A stretch of 64,000 bases of DNA from assembly GCA_964017065.1 (NCBI GenBank), contig OZ024786.1:8375047-8439046 (forward strand), in the 5' to 3' direction. Source of the stretch: Haliclona indistincta (taxonomy: Eukaryota; Porifera; Demospongiae; Haplosclerida; Chalinidae). Position 1 is the stretch's first letter; each line of letters starts with the position of its first letter. The notes under the pieces are model-generated. The model did not search any database, had not been told where the DNA came from, and saw only the letters and a program-made list of their open reading frames with translations. Shown here in pieces: positions 41,131-51,619 of the stretch. The position numbers were made by a program, and so were the translations under genes.

Positions 41131-41523
41131 GTAGGCGGGTGTGCATGATTTTTACCACACCTAGTTGTTGCAGAGTAGAGTAGTTGTTGCAGAGTAGTTG
41201 TAGTTGTTGCGTATTAATCTTCACGTGCAGCAATAATGTCCAAAATGGCGGTGAAGGAGCAGGTCTTTCATCGGTTACCATCGCGGTGTTTCCTTGTTGT
41301 TTGTTCGGATTCTATACAGGTTTGTGACTCCTAAACAATGTATTTTATCTATGTTTGGTCTACGAATGTTTTCTGCGCTATTTTGGCAACGACATTGACT
41401 ATTGATGACTTGATCATACAACAAACTTATCGACGCGGACTCAACGATTGTTCCTCGAACTCATTACAAGGTGATACAACGCATGGACATAATTATTTTC
41501 AAGTAAGCCATAATGGTAGATGG
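41131..41523. other. no gene seen; GTTGTTGCAG-rich repeats
   Basis: Between the MULE and the hAT-like remnant there is only a short imperfect run of GTTGTTGCAGAGTAG copies at about 41164-41212. An 83-codon ORF (41338-41589) runs into the next element and shows no motif. Confidence 0.5.
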
Positions 41524-41650
41524 CAGGGGCGGATACAGGATTTGAAAAGGTTGTCTCTAAATTCACAACAGTTGAAGTACACCGCGTGAAAAGCACGTTA
41601 TTTGTGTTGGGCGCGCGTACAGAATTGTTTGTAGGATAGTAAGGTCAGCA

Positions 41651-41726
41651 GTTCCTGGTGGCTCAGCGGTTTGGTGCGGTTGTTTGTAATGCAGACGTTC
41701 AGGGTTCGATTTCCACTGCATTCATG
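41651..41726 (+). ncRNA. tRNA-like sequence, possible SINE head
   Basis: TGGCTCAGCGGTTTGG resembles a tRNA A box and GGTTCGATTTC, about 45 bp downstream, resembles a B box, the spacing of a Pol III internal promoter. The acceptor ends do not pair convincingly and no good anticodon arm is evident, so a functional tRNA is unlikely. A T-rich stretch follows. A tRNA-derived SINE fragment is the best reading. Confidence 0.42.
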
Positions 41727-41797
41727 TTTTTTTTTAAAGAGAAATTAAGTTTTTTTGCTTTGACGATCCTTAGGAGAGCCAGGGGTCCTGTTTAGAA

Positions 41798-42336
41798 CTA
41801 GTCTCGCGGGCCAGACGTTCTGGGGGAACGTCTGGTCACTAAGGCCAGGTTTCTGTGAGCGACGCCAACATTCCGGCGCGCCCTCATAAGCAATCAATTG
41901 CGTGGGTTTTCACGTGACTACGGGGCGCGATTGCGCATGAAGCTGTTTACAGAGCTTTTTAGCTGCCAAAACTGGCGTGTTCGTCGTGAAAAGTCTTACA
42001 AGCGACGGCTAATACCTGCTACTCGTTGTTCTCGATGCTGCTGACGGTATATTGTACATGATTCATGTTCACGCAATGGTTCTCTTGTTGTCTCATGACT
42101 GCTCCAGCGATCATGAACATCGCGATTGTAGCCAACCAGGTTGGTATTGCTCTAGGAAGAGTTTTAGCATGCTAAAAGCCTGTTAACATGCTACACGCTT
42201 GCTAACTAGACTGGTGACGTCGGCTAAAACACGTGATTTCAAGCGTGACGTGTCGTTTGTTTACATTCCATTGTGTCACGAAAACCTGGCCTTAGTGACC
42301 AGACGTTCCCTCAGAACGTCTGGCCCGCGAGACTAG
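41798..42336. mobile_element. MITE with hairpin-containing TIRs and 7-8 bp TSD
   Basis: The ends are inverted repeats of about 55 bp beginning CTAGTCTCGCGGGCCAGACG. Each end itself folds: CCAGACGTTC pairs with GAACGTCTGG. TTTAGAA flanks both sides (41791-41797 and 42337-42343), extendable to 8 bp depending on how the terminal C/G is assigned. The interior (about 430 bp) has no coding capacity. Duplication size would suit hAT- or P-type mobilisation; I cannot assign the superfamily. Confidence 0.85.
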
Positions 42337-43172
42337 TTTAGAACGACTCTCCGACGATCCTTAGGGTTACCAAGGGCCGAAGGCCTGGGTTAGGACACCC
42401 CTCCCGACTTTGCACAGTTAGGAAAAGGTTTTTTAGGGTTGAGGGTTTAGGGTTTAGTAACCAGGCTGACTACAAACAAGTAATTCTGAACGCGCAGTTA
42501 AAAGCTAATTGCACGTGACTTCCGTACTTCAACTGTTGTGAATTTAGAGACACCTGATTTGAAAAAGGAGCGGGCCAATAATGGTTGCAAATGACTAATT
42601 ATTAATCATTTATTCATGAGATTCAATTTATTCATTACAATTTGCTTTGCGTCTTGTGAAGTTGTGCTACTACAATGTCATAAATTAATAGTGCTGGTAT
42701 AATAATAAAAAATTAATTATGTTATACAATGATGATGCAGTTATATAAGTGCATGGGTGCATTAATTGTAGTCAATGTTAACTAGTCTGCTAGTGGATTT
42801 GCCATAAGAAGCCTTCTGGCGAATGTTCATGCTGCCAACACAGGGCTGCTTTGTCGATCTCTTGGAACTTCGACCTCTCTTCATGGTTATAGGCTTGATA
42901 CTACAGTACTAGTAGTCCCCAGCTAGCTGCTCATCATGTATATGTATGAGCTCGTGCGCTTGTTAACGATTGAGAGGCGTGGTAATCAATAAAATGGTCA
43001 TAAATTATTTAAACGTGCTCGCGAACGGGGGGAATTGGCCCCCCGATTCCCCCTGGATCCGCCACTGGATGGTACAGGAATTTGCAATGTTCTTGCAACG
43101 CGGCAAGCGAAGCGAGAATGCCACGCCCATTTTGACCACGTGAAATTCTGAACGCGCGCTTTTACGTTTGAA

Positions 43173-44162
43173 ATGACTTCCATTGAATCAACACGAAGCA
43201 GCGCCTACAGTGAAGATATTCGCTGGCGGATGGTTTGGCAAACGGAAGCCCTTGGACACAACTATTCGGAGGTAGCGAGGAACTTGTGTGTTGATCAATC
43301 AACTGTCTGTAGGACTGTTTCCTTGTTTCATGAAACTGGAAGGGTCACAAAGAGGTCTTATCCGAAAGAAAAAGCCCACAGAATACTCACTACACCAGCT
43401 CAGCTTCTTATCCTCCATCTCGTCTGTCAAACACCTGGTATTCTTTTACGTGAAATCCAAACTAGTTTACTGCAAATTCTATTAGTGGATGTCAGTATTT
43501 CGACGATTTGCAGGTTTCTGTACAAAAGTGGTTTCACTAGGCAGAAGTTAAAAATCACAGCTTTGCAACGAGATGAATTCCTTCGTCAGAGATATATACT
43601 TGACATGTCTATGTATTCTCCTGAGATGCTGATTTTCGTAGATGAAACAGGTGCTGATCTGAGGAACACTATAAGAAGATATGGGTATAGTATTCGTGGG
43701 AAGCCTCTGACTAGTCAAGTTATGCTTGTACGAGGAGAAAGGGTTTCAGCCATTGCATGCATATCTGTTTCAGGCCTATTGGATGTGATGACTGTGAAAG
43801 GTACAACAGATGGAGATGATTTTTACAAGTTTGTTCAAGAGTACTTACTACCACACCTAATGCCCTTTAATGGCATAAACCCACAGTCCGTGGTGATACT
43901 CGACAACTGTTCGATCCATCATATTGTTGAAATTGTCCGATCAATTGAAGATGTAGGGGCACTAGTACACTTCCTCCCCCCATACTCGCCAGACTTGAAT
44001 CCGATTGAAGAAACCTTTTCAAAAGTGAAGTCAATTTTAAAATCCACTGAGATCGACACAATTGGCATGACTGATGTAGAAGATTTGCTTCTAGCTAGTT
44101 TTACACAGGTTACCCAGGAAGACTGTGAAGGCTGGATCTCTCATAGTGGAGTGTATACATAG
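43173..44162 (+). CDS. DD34E (Tc1/IS630-type, DDE_3) transposase
   Basis: A single exon encodes 329 residues, starting at the ATG 98 bp inside the left terminus. Residues about 12-60 form a helix-turn-helix DNA-binding region (YSEVARNLCVDQSTVCRTVS), followed by a second HTH-like segment to about 125. The catalytic core shows D157 in LIFVDETGAD, D244 in VVILDNCSIHH and E279 in LPPYSPDLNPIEE, with 34 residues between the second Asp and Glu, the DD34E spacing of Tc1-like and IS630-like enzymes. The expected role is end recognition and cut-and-paste transposition into TA, matching the observed flanks. Its 3' end faces the accessory gene. No frameshift or internal stop was seen. Family assignment is strong; the exact clade is not determined. 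Confidence 0.93.
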   Translation: MTSIESTRSSAYSEDIRWRMVWQTEALGHNYSEVARNLCVDQSTVCRTVSLFHETGRVTKRSYPKEKAHRILTTPAQLLILHLVCQTPGILLREIQTSLLQILLVDVSISTICRFLYKSGFTRQKLKITALQRDEFLRQRYILDMSMYSPEMLIFVDETGADLRNTIRRYGYSIRGKPLTSQVMLVRGERVSAIACISVSGLLDVMTVKGTTDGDDFYKFVQEYLLPHLMPFNGINPQSVVILDNCSIHHIVEIVRSIEDVGALVHFLPPYSPDLNPIEETFSKVKSILKSTEIDTIGMTDVEDLLLASFTQVTQEDCEGWISHSGVYT

Positions 44163-44264
44163 TTCATTAATTAATAAACTATTCACACCTGTTCACACTA
44201 TACAATCACATCATTGGATCACATTACAATCACACATCCCATTTGAACATTAGTCAACAAGTGA

Positions 44265-45302
44265 TTACATGCATGGTTGGTTAGGAGACAGGTTTCTAAG
44301 AGTACAAAGGATTATTTCTTTCTGTTCAGTATACTCAGGCAGGGACAATACTCCATCATCATATAACTGTTGGAGATACCTGAGCTGTTCAAAGTTTTTC
44401 ATGCGAAGATCCACTACTTTTACTGGCGAAAGACCACCTGTAGTAGTTGTACGAGCATGTGTTGGTGTAGCTGTTTTTGATGGATCATCATGATCATTCT
44501 TCAGTGCTTGGGCAAAGGCGACTGCTGCACCAGAGATAGCATCGGAGAATGACTGCTGTTGTGATCGCTTTGGGATACTTTTACCAAATGCTGGAATATT
44601 AGGAGGGCTCTCTCTGTCGTCATGTAAGTGTGAAGCTATCATCCTGGCCCACAAGCGCAGCTGAGGGGTACTGAAATCACCATGGTGTGCTTCCATAAGT
44701 TCCTCAAACACCTCGTCAACTTCCTCCTCCTTTTCTTGCCGCCTTGAAGCTGCCTCTTCCTTCCTTCGTTTTCCTAGTGGCCGTCCTCCTTCATCACTTA
44801 ATTCAACTCGGCTGTCACACCACAAAGTGATTTCACCTTTTTTATTGCAGTGAGCATACATGCAATCAAGGTCATCATTGCAAACTAAAGAGATTTTGGA
44901 GTGGGACTGTCCCTCAAAATAACCGACATTAAAAGTTAGATCGCTGGGTACTTGCTCTTGAAATTCTTCCACCAACTTTGCACGCATAGATATAACAGTA
45001 TCAAACTTGTCATGAAAATGGTTCAACTGACGTAGAATGATGTCTTTCTTCCTTACTGGATTGGTAATTTTAACTTTATACGAATACTTTCGCTACAGCA
45101 ATAATGTAATTATAATGACAGTACTGGTATGGTCATGCGTACGTTTACAACTAAATTCAGTAATTCAACTGACCTGAACTTCTTTCTGCGCAGTTGAACT
45201 AACGTTCGAAAAAGTGTTTCCTGTGCCAGTGTTTACTTGTACTTGCGTTAAAGCGGGCCGAACAATGACAGCTTGCCGATGTTCCGCCATACCTTGTACC
45301 AT
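44265..45302 (-). CDS. accessory protein of the two-gene DD34E transposon, PB1-like N-terminus
   Basis: Two exons: 45302-45174 (ATG start chosen at 45302; the frame is open upstream without another ATG) and 45092-44265, joined by an 81-nt GT-AG intron in phase 0. The protein is about 318 residues. The N-terminal third after the junction (YSYKVKITNP, VGYFEGQ, CMYAHCNKKG, ITLWCDSR) has the look of a PB1-like ubiquitin fold. Then come a basic stretch (GKRRKEEAASRRQEKEEEVD), a conserved-looking STPQLRLWARMIASHLHDD block, a low-complexity Thr/Ala linker and a C-terminal Leu-rich helix. It lies inside the same terminal repeats as the transposase, so it probably belongs to the element. PB1 folds usually mediate protein-protein contacts; any role in transposition is inference. 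Confidence 0.78.
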
Positions 45303-45654
45303 AGATCTATGCTTGTACACAATAGAACCTGCACGCGCTTCACACGTGATCAATAATATTTATGCTGACGTAGGCAATCTCGCTTCGCTTGCCGCGTTGC
45401 AAGAACATTGCAAATTCCTGTATCTGATATGAGTGAAGGGCATGTTAATAGATCATATATCAATGGTTTGCATGAGTTGAGTCTCAGACAAAATTAGTAT
45501 GAATCACAAGACTAACCAAAATACAAAGACTCAGTTTTAAATAGGGAGTGCACACCACGACATGTACATAAACAATAGTCAGCAGACTCTGACCAAGAGT
45601 ATAATAATAATAGTGTACAATGTACCATACCCGCATACAATATCTGTGTGGAAA

Positions 45655-46184
45655 GTAATATTACACGCACGTGAGTAATCGTCGTGTACACATTATGTAC
45701 GTGTAGACTGTATTCTACAGTTTCCCTGTGGATTCCAATCATTCCATGGCTCGAGGTTTTATCAAATCCATGTGTATTGTAGATGTATGTGTAGCTTAAA
45801 GCCAGCTCTACATGCTTGACTTATTAAAATCCCGATAAGCGGTATCCTTCGCCTATACGAATCACCAGAACATGAACGACTACTGTTTTACCCAGAAACT
45901 GCAATTCAATGGAGCCTCTGCCCAAGCTGCAGGTTATATAAACGATGTTCAAAGCTGCCAACATGTGCTGTGGCCGTTTGCAGCGTTGTAAATCATGACG
46001 TTCGTATTCCTGCCGCTTATCTGATAATTTCGCTGTACCCAAGCGCTCATCTCCCACGTCCCGGTTGCTGCCTGACCACAGTTCACAGGTTGTAATTCTT
46101 GATCGCCAACTGAAACAAACCTGTGACGTGTAACGCGAGTTACAGGTACATGTACACGTTAACGTGTAAATCTTAAGGTCCCTA
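45655..46184. mobile_element. short diverged relative of the N-RAG-type element
   Basis: The right end CACGTTAACGTGTAAATCTTAAGG resembles the terminal repeat of the 32375-35305 element, and the body shares blocks such as TGTAGCTTAAAGCCAGCTCTACATGC and CTGTGACGTGTAACGCGAG with the copies at 47295 and 57517. The left terminus is too decayed to place exactly. No coding capacity. Confidence 0.6.
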
Positions 46185-46214
46185 CTTCTTGGTTACCTGA
46201 TGCTGTACAATTAA

Positions 46215-47269
46215 GGTGGTACGGAAGCGAAATTTGACCTCTTCAATTTGTTTCATTTTAAAGTATGTTGTAGAGTTGGTGCATACAAATAGGATCCTCA
46301 AAGGAAATTGAAGTAAACTCCTTGGTTGCTAAGATATTGTTGTACAAATGTTACCCAACTGGTTGCTATGCGTGGGCGATGGAATGCAATAACAATAATC
46401 CGTATATGTAAGTACAACGTCTCTGTGGTGTTAGTGCAGCCGCAGTCCAAGTCTTGGGCTAGAAGAAGCTGTACAAACACTAAACAAAGCTTTTACAGCC
46501 AACAGGTGACGCTACAACAAGTTGCAGCCAAGATCGTTCGCGGTACGTTTTATCGCACGTGTATGTTAATATTATTCATAATTTGTGGACGCGTTGCTAG
46601 GGCGGGGCACTGCGGTCGCGGCTAGGTTGTGCTGCGGTTCTGACGGCGTCTAGTGGGGCTTGTGGAGGTCAGAATGACTCAGAAGGTTACTGTAGAGTGT
46701 CGAGTCACGAAACAAACGATGTATTTTCACAAAGTCTGACTAAGGCCGTGTATAATGTAGCCACTGCGTGTAGCGTGCACAAGGAGTATGGTAACTTTTC
46801 TACCGAACAGCACTGTCAGGTAAGAATTGATTCCCCGCTAGTACACTAGCGTGCTAAATTTTTGGCCAGAAGCCGCAGTTCCACGCTCTTCGTAGGCTCC
46901 TACTGGCGTCTTTGTAGGAAAGTGAGCCAAGTTTGCTTCTTTGCTGCCTTACGGGATACTAAAGGGCGATCCAATTGCGGCCTCTGCTGAAAAGTTAGCC
47001 CTTGGCGTTCTCCATAGAATTCTATTCAATATACTGGCATACAGTGCTTCTGGCAATAGCTTTGAGAAGAATTAACAAATACAGTGGGTGTATCTGAAGC
47101 GCCATAATATGAACACTAATTCTCAGGACCTCTTCTTGTTTTGTGATTGCATGCTACACACCTCAAACAACCATTATAATAACTCCAACTTGCACAGTAT
47201 TTTAAGTTTCAGAAATTATACATAAATAAAAAAATTCTTCCAAATTCACACCTTCGCTTCCATACCACC
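46215..47269. mobile_element. TTAA-flanked MITE, GGTGGTACGGAAGCGAA ends
   Basis: The ends GGTGGTACGGAAGCGAA and TTCGCTTCCATACCACC are inverted with one mismatch. TTAA precedes (46211-46214) and follows (47270-47273). TTAA duplication suggests mobilisation by a piggyBac- or Kolobok-type enzyme. A 99-codon ORF (46326-46625) has no recognised domain. Confidence 0.82.
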
Positions 47270-47273
47270 TTAA

Positions 47274-48344
47274 GGTGGCGGTGCACTTAGTTAATAGAGA
47301 GATTAAGTTGCACGTCTTTCACTCAGTACGTGTAACGCGTAACGTGTAAATGATCACGTGAGCGCTACAAGTCAGGTACAATTTGCTGGCTACCCGTTGA
47401 TTTTACCCGTTACGTACGTCTAGACCCCCTTCTACAGGTTGGCTGTTTCCCTGAACATTTTGCAGCTCTGAGTTTCATCAGATCCACGTTTGCTTTAAAC
47501 TAAACTGTTGCTTGATGCCTGCTCTACACACTCGACTTGTTGAAACGCTTGTACGTGCTGTCCTTCGCCCAGGCGATTCGTCAGAACAGGAGCGACCATA
47601 GTTTCATCGAGCGTATGATATTCAATCAAGCCTCTGCACTGCTCGGCTCGAAGCGCTATAGTTCGCGCGCATAGCTACCGACTTGTGTAGCTGTTATTCA
47701 TGACGTTTTGCTTACCTTTCGATCCACTCTGAATGCAAAAGCTAAAATTTTGACAGCTAGTCTTCTTCCTGCTTATTCAGTCGCCCGAGCGCTCAGCAAA
47801 GGTAAACGCGAATCTTAATTGCCATTGGAATGCTACCTGTAACGTCTAACGTGAATTACAGGTTATGCGTACACGTTAAGTTTCACGTGACGTGCAACTT
47901 AATCTCTCTAATATTCAAGCGCTTCAAGCGCAGCAGCATGCAGTGCCATCTTGCGCACAGACGTACAGAGCGAATTTCCGTAATACGATCTAGATTTTTT
48001 GTTAAGGAATTTTTTCTGGTCTAGGTTTGCTGTTTTGCCGTGTTAGCAAAGGAGTGTCGAAAAATCGCTCTGTACGCCTGTGCGCGCTGGAATTTTTAAG
48101 CTGTAAACGAAGTTCTTTCCGGACCAAGCCAGCCAAACTGGAGATAGCAGCCACAGACTGGTCTATACTGGGCGAGCTCGCTGCTCCACATTAGCTAACA
48201 CTTCGTGACTGAAACTTGCTAGAATCGATGTATATCGATAGACAAACTCAATGCATACTGGAGCATGCCTGTACAAAATACCATTGCTGGATAATAAAGC
48301 TACTTGTATAGTTATGAATCTCATTAAATTGGCGCTCCGCCACC
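47274..48344. mobile_element. second TTAA-flanked MITE, sharing one TTAA and hosting a nested MITE
   Basis: The left end GGTGGCGGTGCAC and the right end GCGCTCCGCCACC are imperfect inverted repeats. The left TTAA is the same one that closes the preceding element; the right TTAA is 48345-48348. The TA-flanked element 47295-47910 is nested only 22 bp inside the left end. An internal palindrome pairs GCGCACAGACGTACAGAGCG (about 47954) with its complement at about 48070-48090. Without the nested insert it is about 455 bp. Confidence 0.75.
47295..47910. mobile_element. MITE of the N-RAG-type element family, TA-flanked
   Basis: Perfect 22-bp inverted ends, TAGAGAGATTAAGTTGCACG plus TC, include the TA duplicates. 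The subterminal GTAACGCGTAACGTGTAAAT block and the body (CACGTTTGCTTTA, TTGATGCCTGCTCTACA, GTACGTGCTGTCC) align with the left 560 bp of the RAG1-N-like element. It has no gene and looks like an internally deleted relative. Confidence 0.85.
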
Positions 48345-48348
48345 TTAA

Positions 48349-49600
48349 TGTTGACTTCTTTGTGTATTAATATGGTACATTGTGTTTAACTCCATTCTTA
48401 CCTATTTTTAAGCTTTCAGCTGTTTAACACTGTAGTTGATTGAATAATGACTAGTTGTGATTTGAAATTTTAGGTAAAGGTAGTTTATAGATTCATGACG
48501 TCTAGTTTTTACCTTTTGTGCCTATGTGAGTAGACAGCTGATGATTATAATTTTGTTATTTGGTCAGTTCTAGATAAAATTAATGTGTCAGATATGTGCC
48601 ATGGTTGCTATTTTGTTTCAAAATATTTAATTCATATTACAATTCGTTTACTTTTTTAATTATTTTGTGTAATGAGATTAAATTTACGATTATTTCGGCA
48701 TACTTTCATCATTATTTATTTCTCATGACTTTCTTTTACCATGCTATGACAGAAATTTTGTTGAAATTTAATTTTGCCTTATTTTGTAAATTTTTATTTT
48801 CTTTTAAAATGTGTATAATAACAAGCTTGACACAAGTTATCGATAATCTGTCTAAGTTGCTGATATGTTGTTAACTACGGGAGCTCTTGTTAGCAGCTTT
48901 TGGTCAGCATTCAGTCTTATTAAAAAATGAGTTTGTCATAAAAAAATTAATCCTGAATTGTGTGTCACTGGGAGGTGTTGGTGTTCAAACAAACAGATAT
49001 GCTCACCATGTGAATAATTTATGTTGATGTTAGTCGAATCATCATTGAGCAAACTGAGCAAGAGTGGAAAGCCTTTCTTTGGCATACAACCAGCCAGAGG
49101 TTGTTGAGCTGCTCTTGAATCATGATGCTGGGCCTAACATCGCCACTGATTATTAAAGCTTTCTCTTCCAACCAAATTAATTATCTTTAGATAGCTCTTG
49201 TTTATAAACATCTCTGGTCAGCGTTCTTGGAGAATGGAGACCAATGTGACCAATGCGCTCATTAACACGTGTCTAAAGGCCAGTGACAACATCGCTAAAA
49301 CTATTTTGTTGACTACTTTGAAGTTTGAATGTCAGTAAGGAACAATTACAGAATGTTAATGTAACAACGATTTATGATACACATCAGTTTGACAACGGAA
49401 CGATGAATGTTGTATGCTTCGGTCAGTGTGCACTTTACAAAAGACATTAACCGCAAATATTTGTGAATATGTAGATTGAATTATCTGATCATGCTGTCGT
49501 GTGTTATCTTCATATCGGCTCTTTATCAAGTCTTCGTTGTCATGAAAAAACATGAATTTTCTATATCAAATCTTTATACTTCAAATTTGATTTTTTTTTG
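48349..49600. other. AT-rich intergenic stretch, no intact gene
   Basis: No intact coding region was seen. The 92-codon ORF at 48596-48874 is hydrophobic and AT-driven. A short ankyrin-like remnant lies at 49094-49156. Confidence 0.5.
49094..49156 (+). pseudogene. ankyrin-repeat remnant
   Basis: Read in one frame, the stretch gives PEVVELLLNHDAGPNIATD and then a stop. It resembles the helix-helix-loop core of an ankyrin repeat (VVELLL-x3-A-x-PN). The upstream frame is broken just before it. It is probably a fragment of an old ankyrin gene; chance similarity cannot be excluded on one repeat. Confidence 0.35.
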
Positions 49601-49603
49601 CAA

Positions 49604-50205
49604 AATGGCTCCACCTCTTTCTAATGATGATTTCGGTACTATTATACTGGGCTGGTAACTCTTGATTTCAAGATTGAGAACTAACTGTTATTATCAAATG
49701 AAGTCGTTCTCTATTATGTATTAAAGCACTATTACAATTTTTTGTAGTTTCTGTATAAATGTTTGAGATTTGATTTATACATCATAATTGGTTTGAACAT
49801 TGCATTATTATTGTTATGCTTGTTTCTTTTTTGTATTACACTGTTACTGTCATTGTAATAGCGTCAACAGAAATCAGATTTGTAAACTTTTATTTCAAAA
49901 TTAAAGTTTGATTATTTTTTCATGATGGCTCCACCTCTTCTGATGATGATTTCGGTACTATTATACTTGGCTTATAACTCTTAATTTCAAGATTGAGAAC
50001 TAACTATTATTATCACATAAAGTCGTTCTCTCTTTTATGTATTAAAGCAATTTTTTTTAGTTTTTGTATAAAAAATTAATGTTCGACTTTTGATTTTAAA
50101 ATAATTGTACATCATAATTGCTTTGAACATATCTATTTTTATGCGTGTTTCTTTTGGTATTACACTATTATTGTCATTTTAATAGCGTCAACGGAAATGT
50201 GATTT
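49604..50205. repeat. two-copy tandem duplication, ~319-bp period
   Basis: The block starting ATGGCTCCACCTCTT, with GATGATTTCGGTACTATTAT, at about 49605-49890 is repeated at about 49925-50205 with moderate divergence, including the 3' part (TGTATTACACT, AATAGCGTCAAC). No coding role is evident. Confidence 0.85.
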
Positions 50206-50216
50206 GTTAGCATTAA

Positions 50217-50817
50217 GGGTGCAGTGTCACGCCCACGCATGTATTTTTGGCTGGTTGCTAGGGGACTGTATCTCAGAAACTACTGCTGATATTCCAAGAA
50301 ACCAAAGACCTATGCTACAAGACTGGCGAAGGCTGTACACATTGCAAACTATGAGCGCTGAAAGTGCCAGACGGAAACGTGACGGGCGCGGCTAGATACA
50401 ACGCTTAGGCTAATAAAACTTTCGTTCACTCAGGCAGTAGAATTTCAGATTTGGGATATATACGTAATTCAACAAGGCGAAGGCTGTAACGTAGAGCTTT
50501 TTCGTGTATTGTGCTTGAAAGTGCGATTATGAGCTGCTTACCTCGTGGTTTTCCTACTCAGAGTGTGTTTATTAAAAAAAACTCTACGTTAAGGTCTTTA
50601 TCTGGTCGCTAATAGTCATATATCCAAGTTTGGGTCTATTCTGAAGGCCACAGACAGAGTTTTATTGAGGAATGTATTGTTCACGATCTTGCCTGGCTAC
50701 TGTCACTTATTAGTATTGTTAATGTGCTTGTATAAACAGTGAATATCATTTGTGGTGTGTAATAATGTCCAACTTGTACATTCCTGAATAAGTTAATGGT
50801 TGTTAGGGTCTGCACCC
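50217..50817. mobile_element. TTAA-flanked MITE, GGGTGCAG ends
   Basis: GGGTGCAG at the left is mirrored by CTGCACCC at the right. TTAA lies at 50213-50216 and 50818-50821. The inverted match is short, so boundaries rest mainly on the TTAA pair. The left part is similar in style to the next element. No gene. Confidence 0.7.
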
Positions 50818-50866
50818 TTAATTCAATTTTTTCTAAATTTGATTAAACAATGTTTATTTGTGTTAA

Positions 50867-51453
50867 GGGTGCTCGGTCACTATTAATATTCATCAGGCAG
50901 TCAGTACTTGTGAATATCATTATGCGGTTGTGAATATCGGCACGTGGTTGTGAATATCATTTCGCGCTTTGTAGTATGCTGTACTTCGTGTACGTGCTGG
51001 GAAAGCACAAAACAGTATAAAACTCGGGGATGAAGCGTTGGACTACGCTTATACAGTGCAAAGATGGTAAGCTACACGTGGCCAACACTGTAACGGAGAG
51101 TTTTTCGAATTGCGTATTCAACAGCCAAGATAAGTTACGTAAGTACTGTTTGTCGCTGCTTTACAGCAAAAAGCTCTCCGTTACTGGATTCCTCGTCTCA
51201 AGATAGCCACAGAAACGTGGTTTCAGCAACCTGGCATGCTCCGCTAAAAAGTCTTTCAGACAAATAGGCGTGGTTTTTGTCGCGCCACTGGCGGTCCTTC
51301 CCAGTTAGCTGTCTCGCTAAAACTTGGTATACAAGCAGTACTTCCAGTCGTGTTGTTTTGCAGCTAGCGATGCGTTCGTAGCTGCTTTACATCTGGAAAT
51401 CTGGCCCATAGCAACAGCGCCGCCTCATGAATATTAATAATGACCGAGCACCC
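50867..51453. mobile_element. TTAA-flanked MITE, GGGTGCTCGGTCA ends
   Basis: The inverted ends extend about 30 bp (GGGTGCTCGGTCA, then one mismatch, TATTAATATTCAT) and are flanked by TTAA (50863-50866, 51454-51457). A subterminal AACGGAGAG motif recurs in inverted form inside. No coding capacity. Confidence 0.82.
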
Positions 51454-51619
51454 TTAAATCATTTTTAAATTGAAGATATACGTGTGTATGGCTTGTGATC
51501 ATTATTAGCATATTTATTTGTTTAATGATAATTTCGTATAAAAATAATTTATAACATGTACATGTAATGTAAAGCTTTTACATGTGTATTGCTTGTCATC
51601 ATTATTAGCATGATTATTA

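Larger units (their letters stand above)
41524..43067. mobile_element. hAT-like remnant
   Basis: The left end CAGGGGCGGATACAGG and the right end CCTGGATCCGCCACTG form an imperfect inverted pair of the CAGKGGCGGATCCAGG type typical of hAT ends. Both are flanked by GATGG (41519-41523, 43068-43072), shorter than the usual 8-bp hAT duplication, so the boundary pairing is uncertain. A subterminal inverted pair (TCTCTAAATTCACAACAG at about 41550, complement at about 42530-42550) is visible. No transposase coding region remains. A tRNA-like stretch and a 539-bp MITE sit inside. Confidence 0.45.
43075..45420. mobile_element. TA-flanked DD34E transposon with two convergent genes
   Basis: Terminal inverted repeats of about 46 bp start CAGGAATTTGCAATGTTCTT on the left and end in the complement on the right, nearly identical. 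TA flanks each side (43073-43074, 45421-45422). The element is 2,346 bp and holds a plus-strand transposase (43173-44162) and a minus-strand two-exon gene (45302-44265) converging with a gap of about 100 bp. Both genes are open throughout, so this copy looks intact and possibly young. It inserted 5 bp beyond the right end of the hAT-like remnant. Confidence 0.92.

Noticed and set aside
41651..41726. Functional tRNA gene
   Set aside because: A and B boxes are present, but acceptor and anticodon stems do not pair well; kept only as a tRNA-like feature.
42430..42475. TTAGGG-like units suggesting telomeric repeats
   Set aside because: Only two or three imperfect units are present, too few for an interstitial telomere call.
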